A stretch of 64,000 nucleotides of DNA from Panicum virgatum (lineage: Eukaryota; Streptophyta; Magnoliopsida; Poales; Poaceae). Shown here one piece after another: positions 11,989 through 22,630 of this stretch (positions within the stretch are counted from its first letter, which is position 1; every line of letters starts with the position of its first letter). The stretch is from positions 43,540,930-43,604,929 of the forward strand of contig NC_053148.1 in NCBI RefSeq assembly GCF_016808335.1. Reading direction: 5' to 3'. Made by a program: the position numbers and the translations under genes. The notes beneath the pieces are model-generated. The model ran no database searches. It saw only the letters and a list, made by a program, of their open reading frames with translations, and had not been told where the DNA came from.

Positions 11989-13134
11989 TCAGTTGGCACC
12001 TGACAGAACTGGCCTTGGTCCATTCACTGTGTTGAAGAAGGCTGATGTAGCAGGCTTGTTCTTGGCATATGGGCAGTTGGCAATGAAATGTCCTATCTCA
12101 CGGCAGTTGAAACATGCCCTAACATTGCTGTTGTTGGTGGTGACCTGGCTTGCATTACTCTGCGGGACCTTCATGGTGTTCTGGCTCCTGAGCTGTGTAT
12201 TAGGGGCCTGTGGGCCTGTCACCTGAGATTGAGTCCTATACAGCATAGGGGTCTGGGATCTTGGTGCAATGTTGCTGAAGCTTCTGGGTTTCTGGAAGCG
12301 ATCCTGCTGGCGGGACTTGTTTTCCAGAAACTTGCGCTTGTTATCCTTCCTCTCTTCAATTTTGGCCCTTTCTGTAAGTATCGCCTTGTTCATCAGGGTG
12401 TTGAAGTCCGGGTAGATTTGTGGGGTAAGTAAGGTCCGGAGTTCTGGGTTTAGTCCTTTCTTGAACATGTCCTACTTCTTCTCATCATCATTCACTTCTT
12501 CTAGTGCATATCGGGCCAACTCCATGAACTGATGAGTGTACTCTTCCACCGACATGCTTCCTTGCTGTAGTGTGCGGAACTCATCTGCCTTGCGCTTCAT
12601 GGTAGCTGAGGGAATATGATATCGGCGGAACTCTTTCACAAATTCTTTCCATGTGATGGTGGAGGCGTCTTCGGTAGCGGCACAGTAATTTTCCCACCAG
12701 GCTAAGGCAGTCCCGGTGAGTTGGTGTGCTGCCAGAAGAACTTTGTCCCGATCTTGGCATTCAAACGGCTCGAGTTTCCTCTGGATCACACGAAGCCAGT
12801 CGTCTGCATCCAAGGGGTTGCTGGATCTGGCAAAAGTGGGCGGCTTGGTCCTTAGAAAAGCCGTCAGCTTGTCGTTCATGGTTTGCTCTCGTGGCCGCTT
12901 GTTGACAAGGGCATTGGCCAGTGTTTCTAGGATGAGGGTCTGGTTGTGGATTATCTGTGCCAGGCCCCCGAGGGGTGGTGGTGGTGGCAGTGGCCCTTCT
13001 ACTTGATTTTCTCCTCTGTCCTGGCTCACTTCCTGTTCTTCCCGAGGAGGGTTCTGCCCATTTGGTTGTGCTCCTGCATTAGCGGCTGCAGGGTTCCGGA
13101 TGCGGGAGGCCCTCGTAACGCTTCGGGAAGCCAT
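11989..13134 (-). pseudogene. Gypsy gag with zinc knuckle
   Basis: The ATG at 13134 opens a Retrotrans_gag protein: a basic and Pro-rich N-terminus, a capsid-like core with DADDWLRVIQRKLEPFEC and WENYCAATED, and a CCHC knuckle CFNCREIGHFIANC (spacing C-x2-C-x4-H-x4-C) near 12080-12120. An in-frame TAG at 12472-12474 interrupts it between the core and the C-terminal part, and TGA at 11989 ends it. The ATG directly follows a splice-acceptor-like CAG. Confidence 0.92.
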
Positions 13135-13421
13135 CTGTAGATTGGGTAAAGTTTTTGTGAGATTAGGATTAAATGATGTTTAAGTTATTTAATTCGTATT
13201 TTTGAAAAGGCAGAATCTTCTTTCTGCCGATAAGCACACAACTAACAAGCACACAAACATAAACAACAAGCACACACAACTTTATTATCGCAAGGGAGGG
13301 TACAACACGGGGACAAGACTAAAACGCGTACTACACGTTTGGATACTGGTTCACACTTAAGGGTACAACTTAAGCCAGTGGGGCTGGGAGGTACAACACT
13401 AGGGTGGCGTCGGGCACTCTA

Positions 13422-14285
13422 CTAGCGGGGCGATCCTTCTTTTGGGGCGGAACGTGATTCCAGGGGAACAGACAACTCGCCATCCTCTAGGTTTCCGTTT
13501 TCCCTGGGTTGCGTAGCAGCTTCTCCTTCATCGGCGGCAGTAGACCTTTCAGGGTTCTCGGGTGGGGCTTGTGGGGTTATCACGAGTGGTCCCCATCCTA
13601 TGACGGGTGTCCCGAGTAGAACATGGTCTTCCCCAATTGCCGAGACTGGGGTTCCACTTCTGGTCCATTCTTGCATACGTCGTTCTCGGACTTGCCTGAG
13701 GCTCTCCTGAGCGACTGCTTCACTGCTGACCGCGGCTGCGGCTCTCGCCTCGGCTTGTGCTGCTCGTATCTGTTGCAGTCTCACCGCGAGCTCTGCTTGC
13801 TCGGCTCGATGGGTCTGCTCCCTCAGAATGTTGGCTTGCTTGTCAAAGAGCTGATCCAAGGAGGCTAAGTAGGTAGCCACTTGGTACAGAGGGTCCTCTT
13901 CATGGCGGCGCCGTTCCAGACTTCTCATGCGCGCTTCCCAAACTGGGGTTCTGATGGCCGGCGGGAAGAACCTCATTGGTGTGGAGGCGAGGTGTCTTTC
14001 AAAAATCCGGAACAAGTAACGGAGCACCTTTCTGACGGCCAAGGGATAGGTGTCTTGGTGGCTAAACCCTGTAGCAGTCACTCGCCATGGCTGGATGTCG
14101 GGGTAGCGATCAATTCTGGCGATGACTAGGTTCACCCTGCAGCGGAGAGTGCCATGATGCTCGTACTCTCTGCTGTAGTACCTTGGGCGTTCCGTGACGC
14201 CAAGGCTTTCCAGGGCGTTGATCAAGAGGCTGGGGAAGCCAGGTGCAGCTTGGCAATTGCCCTGGGTCCATCCTTCTTCAGCCAT
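13422..14285 (-). CDS. Extra ORF B of the gypsy element (pre-gag)
   Basis: An intact ORF of about 287 aa lies between the PBS and gag. The start at 14285 (MAEEGWTQG) is preferred to an upstream in-frame ATG at 14318, because CAG|ATGGCTGA and the residues after it match ORF A. The N-terminal ~130 residues share blocks with ORF A (SREYEHHGTLRC, RYPDIQPW, TATGF, DTYPLAVRKVL, STPMRF, YLASLDQL). An Ala/Gln/Arg-rich coiled coil (about 140-205) and a Pro/Glu-rich tail follow. No catalytic motif or known domain is recognised. It is not gag or pol. Extra ORFs are known in some plant Ty3/gypsy lineages, but the role here is unknown. Confidence 0.75.
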   Translation of the reverse strand: MAEEGWTQGNCQAAPGFPSLLINALESLGVTERPRYYSREYEHHGTLRCRVNLVIARIDRYPDIQPWRVTATGFSHQDTYPLAVRKVLRYLFRIFERHLASTPMRFFPPAIRTPVWEARMRSLERRRHEEDPLYQVATYLASLDQLFDKQANILREQTHRAEQAELAVRLQQIRAAQAEARAAAAVSSEAVAQESLRQVRERRMQEWTRSGTPVSAIGEDHVLLGTPVIGWGPLVITPQAPPENPERSTAADEGEAATQPRENGNLEDGELSVPLESRSAPKEGSPR

Positions 14286-14424
14286 CTGAAAACAAAGATA
14301 GGGTGAATAAACTTGCACAATTATTCAGGGTACACAAAGGGAGTAGATGATATTTATTATTGCAACATGGTGGGATACATACTTCATGGATACACGATTA
14401 TTAGGGCAAAGGGTGCTACTCCTA

Positions 14425-15342
14425 TCATGGGGACTCTTCCTCGATCCTGATAGGGTGCTTCTTCAGTGGAAGACACTGACCCATCACATCATCTTCAGTC
14501 TGAGTACCCTTATCCCAATGGGTTTCTTCAGGTTCTTCCTCTTCAGTCTGAGTGCCTATGTCCCAATGGGTTTCTTCGGGTTCTTCTTCTTCGGTCTGAG
14601 TGCCTACATCCCATTGGGCTTCTTCGGGTTCTTCTTCTTATTCCTCTATCCACCCACCTTTTCCTCTGCGAGCCTTGTATTCTTGCATTCGGGCTTGGAG
14701 AGCGGCTAGGGAATTCTCGGCGCGTGCGGTTATTGTCTGTTGTTCTTCCAGTTCTGTCTCACATTCTTGCATTTGGGCTTGGAGAACAGCTAGGGAATAC
14801 TCGGTGCGTGCGACTCTTGTCCGTTGTTCATCCAGCTCTTGGGTTGCCTTTTCTGCTCTGTGGACTTGTTGCTTCAGTTGTGCCGCTTGTTCGCGGTAGA
14901 GCTCATCTAGGCTGGTGAGATAGATGGACAGGTGGGAGACCGTATCTTCTAGGTCTTCTTCTTCTCTTCCAAGTCCTCTCATCCGTGCAATCCATGTGCG
15001 TCCTCTTCCTTTAGTAGGCGGGGAAAATCCCATGGGAGTCTGCTGAAGATAATGCTTGTAGATTACACGCAGACGTCGCAGGGCTTTACGGGCGGCTTTT
15101 CGATAGGTGTCAGGGAAACGAAATCCAGTGGTGGAGATGAACCAGGGATCCACATCAGGGTAGCGGGTGCTCTTTCCCACGAAAACCATTACGTCGCACC
15201 GAAGAGTGCCCCTGGAGTCGTACTCCCGGTAGACGTACTCTGGTGGGTCCACCACTCCAATACGTTCCAGGCTGAGTATCAATAACTTAGGAAGGCCGGG
15301 CTCTGCGTGACAGATTCTGCCAATCCATCCATTGTCAGCCAT
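14425..15342 (-). pseudogene. Extra ORF A of the gypsy element, with TQT-repeat tail behind a nonsense codon
   Basis: The first ORF after the PBS starts MADNGWIGR at 15342 and runs 234 codons to a TAA at 14638-14640. The N-terminal domain is related to ORF B (REYDSRGTLRC, RYPDVDPW, TTGF, DTYRKAARKAL, TPMGF, YLTSLDEL). A coiled coil follows, with two copies of a repeat around ARTEYSLAVLQAQMQE and ARAENSLAALQARMQE. The same frame stays open past the stop to 14425 and encodes three acidic 16-residue repeats. The stop replaces the first Glu codon of repeat 1 (a GAA to TAA change), so the tail probably belonged to the protein. Function is unknown. Confidence 0.75.
14497..14640 (-). repeat. Three 48-bp tandem repeats encoding EEEEPEE-x-WD-x-GTQT
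   Basis: In ORF A frame, three 16-residue units of the form EEEEPEETHWDIGTQT are repeated with period 48 bp. Variable positions are Thr-His/Ala-Gln and Val/Ile/Lys. Each ends in TQT. The first unit begins with the nonsense codon. Confidence 0.85.
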
Positions 15343-15469
15343 CTGGAACAGGGCAAGAACCAGTGGTGAGTGTTTGTGTGAAAGAAGGATTAAGGAAGGA
15401 AAAGTCCTAGTGTGAAAGGGCCGGAAAAAGGGTTTCGCCTCTAGGGTCGCGTCCTATGGCCAACCTACA

Positions 15470-15481
15470 GCTCTGATACCA
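15470..15481 (-). other. Primer-binding site (initiator tRNA-Met)
   Basis: In element sense TGGTATCAGAGC starts three bases after the 5' LTR end. It is complementary to the 3' end of initiator tRNA-Met, the usual primer of plant gypsy elements. Confidence 0.88.
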
Positions 15482-15483
15482 CC

Positions 15484-18400
15484 TGAAGCGTCCCCTCATA
15501 AGAGAAGACTTAAATGTGATACAAACATCAGTCCTAGGAGGCTGATGACACATTTATTACATCAGATGGTTCATCGCCGTACAACTCTACGCGGTAATGG
15601 GTAGAGAAGTGCCACTATCGCGAGGATTACAATCCACACCCACACAACGATATTAATTATAAAAAGAGGGTCATCAGAGTCTTGCGCCATGCGGTATCTC
15701 CTGCGGGTGACCCTAATCCACAGGCAAGGCTGGGTGCAGGACGGTACCCTACTCGACATCGTCGGGAACGAAGTCTGGGTCTTCCTCTGTAAAAATAAAG
15801 GATGGGGTGAGTACAAACGTACTCAGCAAGTCCAACCACACCCACGGAGGGGGTATAAACAGTATATAATGCACAGGGTAAAACAAGGATAAGGCTACGG
15901 TTTAATTTGCGGGAAAAAACAATATCTTATGCATGGGTTCATTTGAAAGAAAGGATTTTCAAAGCGAGCTTTTCTTTGTACCGACTAACACATAATGTTG
16001 GCCTACACAGGACCCAAATCTTAGGCTGCTACCAGACTCATCATCCGCCGTAGCACACGGCACAACTGCCGGACACATTTCCGAAACAACTCACGCCAAC
16101 CCATCCCAAAGTAAACACTAGTTATGTGAACACACCGTAACTCGCCCAGTACCGTGGGCACGGCTATTCGAATAGGTTTTAACTCTGCAGAGGTGTGCAA
16201 CTTTACCCACAAGCGGGGTACCGCAACTCGATCACCTTAGTGTCGGTGCAGATCCCAACAAAGCCATTACTCACCTTAGCTAGCCCTGACTAGCCATCAC
16301 GGGATGCACCAAGGGGGTCATTGACCTATAACAGAGGTTGTAACCGGGGCATAAGTCACACAGAGCTAATCCCTTCTCCTTGATCACCCGTTGCTCTCAG
16401 CTCTCCTGATGGCTATCAGACTAACTAGTGGGGTTTATGCTAAGTCGTTGCCCATTCAACGGTCGAGTGGTTTGCACGATAGTGGAGTTAGGTGAGATGA
16501 CACACCAACTCGGTCCTTAGTGGTGACAAGATGGATATCTCCCTTCCTTGCTCTGCCACACAGGCACGAGCACACCAATCGGCAAATCACACAGAAATGC
16601 CATCCATCCCGTCTAAACTCATCTTTCGAAATTCCACATTTCTCCCTTCCCACATACGCACACATTTTCTTTATAAAATAAGTTGTATTGTGTATAAGGT
16701 CCTAAGTGTTCTAGCAGCGATTAACGTCCAAACAAAACACATTCAGACATTAATTTAGGTGGTCAAGGAATGGTTATAACAAATCAAGGGGTGGCTACCC
16801 AACCATGTTTTCAGCAGGCAAAACATATGAATTTTATAAAACAGGCCAATAGGTTGTGTTTATAAAAACTAGGATAAAACATGCATCAAAGGGCGGGATT
16901 TAACTTGCCGTCTTCGAAGCCTTCCGGGAAGTCCTGCTCGAGGTACTGTCCTTCGGGTTCGGGGTCGCGGAACTGGTCCTCGTTCGCTTGCTCGCAGAGC
17001 TGTTCGTCGGCGGGCTCTCCTTCGTTCACACCGTGATCTATGTCGTATACAAACAAGCACACAATCAAGAAAAAGAAATAAAAGCTTTATCGTTGAGCTC
17101 GAATCGGAAATAATTAAGATATGGAGATAGGAGTAATATTTTAGGGTGGTTTCCTAATGGCATGGCCAAAACTATGTTATGAGAGGCATGGTAGAGTTTT
17201 AGGTCGATCCGAGGTTGTTTGGCATGAAATGATAGGTTAACGGTGTGTTTAGGGTCTAAACAAGGGCCCAAGGACTCGTTTGTAATTAGTGAAAGGACTT
17301 GATTAGAATTTTGGGGAAGGTTTGGGTTATTCTGGAAAAGGATAGGGTTTTATTTATAAATAAGTTTATATAGTGGAGGATTTGGTTGTAAATATAATAA
17401 AGGATAGGGCATTATCTGCAAAAGGCCAAAGGGTGGAAGGATTCTTAATTGAATAGAATAGAGAGGAAGGTTTATTTTGCAAATAGTCTAGAGAGTGGGG
17501 GACTCTTTAAGAAATATTGCAAAGGGCAGGGGGTTCTGGGCACATTTTCCCTCCTTCCTCCCCCCTCTCGCGACCAAAACAGGGGAGGGGTCAGAGGCGT
17601 CGGCGGCGGCCGATTCCGGCAGCCCGGGGCGATGGCGGCGGCCGGGAGGAGAGGGGAAAGGAAGAGGAGGAGGAGGAGGTGGCTTGATTCCCGGCCTCAC
17701 CTAGGGCCGGGGCGGCGTGAGGAGGCGGGACGACGGGAGCGGGCGGCGGCGGCCTCTGGAGCTCGGTGTGGCGGCGTTGTAGAGCTAGGAAGGGAAGCTT
17801 GGGGAGGCGAGCGTGGATATGGATGCAGCAGGGTGCTCCTCGGCCCCTTTAATAGGCGGCCGAGGCGGTGGAGATGGGGGTACGGCAGTGGCGACCATGC
17901 GGGCGATGCGGAGCGCCTTTAATGGCGATGGGGCCGGTCGCGGTGCTGTGGAGGCGATGGCGCGTAGTGGCTGCGAGGACGGGCATGCAGAGGGCGGTGG
18001 CATGGGCATCGAGGACGTCGTCGAGCACATGGAGCGGGACGGCGTCAAGCGGAGCGATGCGAGCGGTGAGGCGGGGCGAGCAGTGCACGCGCGAGCGTGG
18101 CCGGCGGCGAGGGCGGCATAGGGAGGTGGCAGCGGTGGGTCTTGGGGCGCGTGGAACACGTGCACGTGGGCGATGCGCAGGAAGACGGGGCATGCGGCGC
18201 GTGCGCGGGCAGGCGGGCGTCGCGGCGTGTGTGTGCGTGGGCGGCGGCGAGCTGTGCAGCGCTGTGCGGCCGCGACGAGCGGCGCAGCGGGTGCACGTGG
18301 GAGCAAGGGCGGCGTGCGTGGGCGAGGTCGGGAGCAGTGGCGAGCGGGACCGGGACGGCGGGTTGCACGGCGGGCGACGCGCGTCGCGTGGCGCATGCGC

Positions 18401-18946
18401 GGGGAGCGTGCGTTGGCAGCAGCGGGCGGCGCGGCGGTGATGGCGGCCGCGTGGATGCGTGTGGCGCGCGGCGGGAGCAGGCGTGCGCGTGGGCAGGGCA
18501 GGGGAGGCGGGCCAGCTTGTGTGGGCCGATCGGCGCTCGGGGCGCGCAGCACGGGTGAGGAATGAAAGGGGGAGAGAGGAGGAAGGGAGGAGGAGGAGGA
18601 AAGAAGAAAATGGAGATAGGAAAATGGAAAAAGGGAAAAGAAAAGAAAAAGAAATAAAAAAGAAAAGGAGAGAGAGATTCGCGGTGAACCTTTCGGCGGC
18701 GACCACGACGCCAGTCAGGCACGCGGCGGTCGCTGGCGCGTGCCGCGGCTTTTGCGGGAAGCGGCGAGCGCGGAACGAGGGGAACAGAGGGATGGAATGG
18801 GGACTGGATTCGGGTGTCGGGACAGGGGAAAAGATCTCGGGAGTTAGGGTTCAGGTTTTAGGAGGATTTGAGCTCAACGACGGAAATAATTTTAAAAGAA
18901 TATTTTAGCGGGTGATTTATTCTTGATAGATTTTTGGGATGTCACA
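15484..18946 (-). repeat. Gypsy 5' LTR
   Basis: Nearly identical to the copy at 5067-8529 and about the same length. Visible differences include an 18-bp-scale deletion near 18359 and a compensating insertion near 18523. The high identity points to a fairly recent insertion compared with the decayed copia host. Confidence 0.93.
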
Positions 18947-19690
18947 TGCAGGATCACGTCCCATGATCGCCCTGCGCATCCCTCCCCCGACTGGACGCGG
19001 ATGGACTGCGTCGTACGATCTTGGCTCTACGGCACCCTCGCCAATGATCTCGTTGACATCGTCCTCTCCGGAGCACCCAGGGCGCCACCGCCCGCACCAC
19101 CTGGCACGCCATCGAGGCTCAGTTCCTTGGGAACAAGGAAGCACGTGCAATCTCTCCATCACGGAATACTGCAAGCGCTTCAAACGTATGGCTGATGACC
19201 TCGCCGATCTTGGCGAGACCGTCACCGACCGTACGCTTGTCCTCAACGTCCTCCGCGGCCTCAACGTGAAGTACACCTCCATCGGGCGTCATCTTCGCCG
19301 GAGTCGTCCCTTCCCCTCCTTTCTGGAGGTCTGCGATGACCTCACCTTGGAGGAGCTCACCATGGCGGAACAGGCCATACTCCTGCACCCACCCAGTGCC
19401 AGCCCAGCCAACCTAGCTCCGGCTCTGGGTCTGGCGGTGGCAAGGGAAACGGGGGGAGCGGTAGGTCCGGCGGCTCCTCCGGCAAGGGCGGCCGGGGCAA
19501 GCGCTCTAGGGCGCCAACGCTGCTCAGCCCACCGCAGGCGGCGGTGGCTCGAGCACTCGGTCTTCAACTACGCCTACGTCGGCAAACAATGCGCAGTGGC
19601 CATCCTCCTACAACCCGTGGATGGGCGCCATCCAGATGTGGCCATGGGACATGGACGCAAAACCTGGGAGCCCGGGGCCATGGCGAGATT
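18947..19690 (+). pseudogene. Copia gag, 3' part
   Basis: The copia gag interrupted at 5066 continues here with DHV, then WTRMDCVVRSWLYGTLANDL, LSITEYCKRFKRMADDLADL, LNVLRGLNVKYTSIG and FLEVCDDLTLEE, the core of UBN2-type gag. A Gly/Ser-rich stretch and YNPWMGAIQMWPW-like residues near 19610-19650 follow. Several frame changes are present. No copia protease, integrase or RT remains; the sequence gives way to a LINE fragment near 19690. The exact junction is uncertain. Confidence 0.8.
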
Positions 19691-20298
19691 TATATCAAGC
19701 TTGCTGCAACTGCAAGACTTGGAGAATTTGAAGCCGATGTCGAAGCCTCCTGCGTTTGCTGTCCGCAAGGTGTGGGACACTCCTCCACCAGGGTAGATGA
19801 AGATAAATACTGACGCAGGTTTTGATAATAACATGTGCTCAGGCCGTGCCGGAGTCGTCATCCGTGATCACGTGGGGCGACTGGTGGGTGCTGAGGCGAG
19901 GTGGCTTGATGATGCGCTGGACGCCATCACTGCAGAAGCTTTGGCAGAAAAGGAAGGTGTGGAACTCGCTTGGGAGAGGGGGCTCGACAAATGCATTCTC
20001 GAGGTGGACAGTCAGGGATTAGCAAAACTCCTCTTGGATCCCTCGTCGACAAGATCATATATAGGCTGTCTTTGTTTCGATATCTCAGAGCTAGGCAAGA
20101 ATTTCTCAGAGTTTTCTGTTAGTTGGGTTTGTAGGGAGGCGAACTCGGTGGCTCATATCTGTGCTTCGACAGTTTCGACTACCGAGCGCTCGTTTTTCTT
20201 TTTTTTTTGATGAATTTCCGGACTGGCTAGTTGAACTAGCAGCCGCAGACTGTAATCTTGCTGGGAATTAATACAAAGCTCTGTGATGCTAAAAAAAA
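19690..20298 (+). pseudogene. LINE 3' end with RVT_3-type RNase H
   Basis: The open frame 19797-20210 encodes the RNase H-like domain found at the C-terminus of plant L1 elements: INTDAGFD (first Asp), a TAEALAEKEGVELA helix (Glu) and ILEVDSQGLAKLL (second Asp), then VSWVCREANSVAHI. A 3' UTR and a short A-run (20291-20298) follow. No reverse transcriptase is present, so this is a 5'-truncated insertion or fragment. The left boundary within the copia remnant is approximate. Confidence 0.85.
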
Positions 20299-20397
20299 GG
20301 TCTCGTGTTTACGGGCAAAACGCCAAAACCATAAAAACACTGCTCCGGAGCAGTTGTTTGCTTGAGCAGTGCCAGTCGGTTAAAACGAGGCCAGTAA

Positions 20398-20768
20398 GGT
20401 GCTGTTTGAATTCACGGACTAAATTTTAGTCTCTGTCACATAATTTTTTTGTTATTTAAAAATATTAAATAATAATTTATTATAATATTAATTATAGAAT
20501 TTTGAGGCTAAACTGCAAGATGAATCTAATGAGGTATAGTAATCTATAATTAGCGAACGGTTACTGTAACATCATTGTTCCAAATTATATATTAATTAGG
20601 CTCATTAGATTTGTCTCGCGAATTAGCACTCATCTGTCAAAAAAATTATAAATAAATTTTATTTAATACTGTTAAAGTATAAATAAATTTTATTTAATAC
20701 TGTTAAATAGTAAGATTCTCTTTGATATGACAGGCTGTAAACTTTAATTCTGAAAAATAAACAAACCC
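20398..20768. mobile_element. Tourist/Harbinger-like MITE
   Basis: The imperfect termini GGTGCTGTTTGAATT and (reverse complement) GGGTTTGTTTATTT are flanked by TAA on both sides (20395-20397, 20769-20771). The inner core CTCATTAGAT...TCTCGCGAATTAG recurs in three other MITEs of the window. A 33-bp unit (TAAATAAATTTTATTTAATA...) is tandemly duplicated near 20650-20708. Confidence 0.75.
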
Positions 20769-20771
20769 TAA

Positions 20772-21985
20772 TTTTAACTGAACTGTTCATGGACAAGACA
20801 TGGTGGTCCAGTCCACGGGGGCACTTGGTCAGCTTTTCCACGCACCCTAGTTCTGTGGCTCGTGCAGCCGCAGAAGCAAGCAAGCAAATGCTACTGTGAT
20901 CTGTTCAGAACGAGGCAGCTTCCTGCTGTGCTGCTCCTATGCATATCGCTTTTGCGTCTGACCTCAAAAATCAGATTTGAAGTATAGATCTTTCAAAAAA
21001 AAATTGAAGTAACAGGGGTATATCCTTAAACTAAATTATACTTTGCTACCTGCCATACTTATAATTACCAAAGAAAGCACTGTTAGATGATCAAATACTT
21101 AGTGCTATTGCCTTGTAAAGAAAACAAACATTACCGCGCAATTATCTCTAAATTGGATTTTAGTGTGGCTTCCTCAAAAAAAAATCAGTTGGCTTACCTA
21201 GTACAATATTCATTTTAAAGAGACTAGAGGTCGGCGGATATTACGTCTCACAGATTGAAAGAACAATTCACCGAAATATAACCGCCCTTCACTCAACCGA
21301 ACTTACAAAGACCTGACCACCTTAGTTACACGAGTGGCACCAACCTTTATTTTAGAATAAACTGAAAACTTTTTTTAAAAAAATACAAGCAGCATCAACT
21401 AACAATTTATCCAAATGTTTACAATCTTTTTATTTTTATGCATCAACTATAGGATTCGTACCGAACACAGTGAGATTAGGTAGCTAGGCGACGATGGAGA
21501 TTGGTTGGCCTTGGACATGGCTTTGGTGACATGCCTTAGTTGGGGGAAATTAAAACCAACACTACACGGATTGCCCGTCTCTAGCCCTAGCAATCGCCTG
21601 CCAGCCCGCCGCCGCCTCACGGCCCCCGGACCTGACCATCGGTCGGCAGTCACGGCGGCGTAAGTGCTCCCTCCGCCGGTCGGCCGGCCGGCTCGCTGCA
21701 GGGGGGACCCCGCGCCGGCGCCCGCGGCCAACCACGAGTCGACAGCGGCGGCGCAGGCGGGGCGCCCGCGACGACGCGACGCGTAGGTGGCGCGCCGTCG
21801 GCACGCCCGCTGCCACTAGCTCCCGGCCCATCGGAAGCCGGGGGAGTACAGGTACCACTGCTCCACTGCGAAAAGCAGATGCGATCACGTTGTTGCGTGT
21901 ACGTCGTCGTCCGGCCGGCGGCCTGGGGCGCCGTCGCGCACCGAGTGAGCTCAGGGAATCAGGGCATCTGGAGCAGGGAATTCTA
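20772..21985. other. Intergenic, no gene recognised
   Basis: The first part is AT-rich. A GC-rich block lies at 21560-21950; its minus-strand frame (to about 22035) is Arg/Ala-rich, has no domain and runs into the next transposon. Confidence 0.6.
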
Positions 21986-22627
21986 GGGCGTGATTGGTTA
22001 GCTGTTTTTGCCCTGTCCAGACTCGCCGGATGCAAAATCCACTTGATTGGTTGCCTGCGCGGCCTGGCTCGCCAGATGCAAAACGCGCCCGTCAGACTGG
22101 CTCTGGGACGCGGATAAGGCTATCCACAATTCCACACTCATATTATTCTATATCTCTCCTCTAAAAAGAATATTTTATTTTAGTCATTAAAATTCTTTCT
22201 TCTATACTATATTCTTCCACACTTATTCATCCTCTAAATCTCTACTCTATACCAACTACCACAGCCCTCTACTCCGCTCAGAATAGTGGGTAGCGTCCGC
22301 TGCTTACCGGACGCGTTAGCGTGCCCCGGTGCAGCGTCTTGTTCCTCTAAATGCTCCTGAAGGAAACCATTCAGTATACCAGTGCAGCCAGCCTAAATCG
22401 GCGTTTCTCCGGAGCCTGGTTCCAGTGATGCAAGATGCCCGCGTGGTGTGAGGTGAAAAAGCCTGTGCGCGTGCAAATACAGGCAACCAATTAGCATCCG
22501 GCAGCAGCTAGGCTAGTTAAATGCAGTCATCCAATCAGCGTCGCGTTGCATGCGTTGAGCCTGGGCAGACGAGTCCTGGCTCGCTGGTACAGGCCAGGCT
22601 CCGCCCAAACCAGAACCAATCACGCCC
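21986..22627. mobile_element. Non-autonomous TIR element with CTA target duplication
   Basis: A perfect 14-bp inverted repeat, GGGCGTGATTGGTT at the left and its complement at the right, is flanked by CTA at 21983-21985 and 22628-22630. At 642 bp, without coding capacity and with a 3-bp duplication, it is best placed near PIF/Harbinger elements. The family assignment is tentative. Confidence 0.8.
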
Positions 22628-22630
22628 CTA

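Larger units (their letters stand above)
5067..18946 (-). mobile_element. Full-length Ty3/gypsy retrotransposon, Tekay/Del-like, coding-dead
   Basis: A 13.88-kb element is bounded by near-identical LTRs and the 5-bp duplication TGCAG (5062-5066, 18947-18951). Order in sense (minus) direction: 5' LTR, tRNA-iMet PBS, two extra ORFs, gag, protease, RT, RNase H, integrase with a C-terminal chromodomain-like tail, polypurine tract, 3' LTR. The domain order and long LTRs suggest the Tekay/Del chromovirus lineage; this is an inference from motifs, not a tree. Several nonsense codons and frameshifts disable gag-pol, although the LTRs differ only by scattered substitutions and a few small indels. It is inserted inside a copia gag gene. 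Confidence 0.95.

Noticed and set aside
21562..22035. 157-codon minus-strand ORF
   Set aside because: Arg/Ala-rich, no domain, and it crosses the exact boundary of the transposon at 21986.
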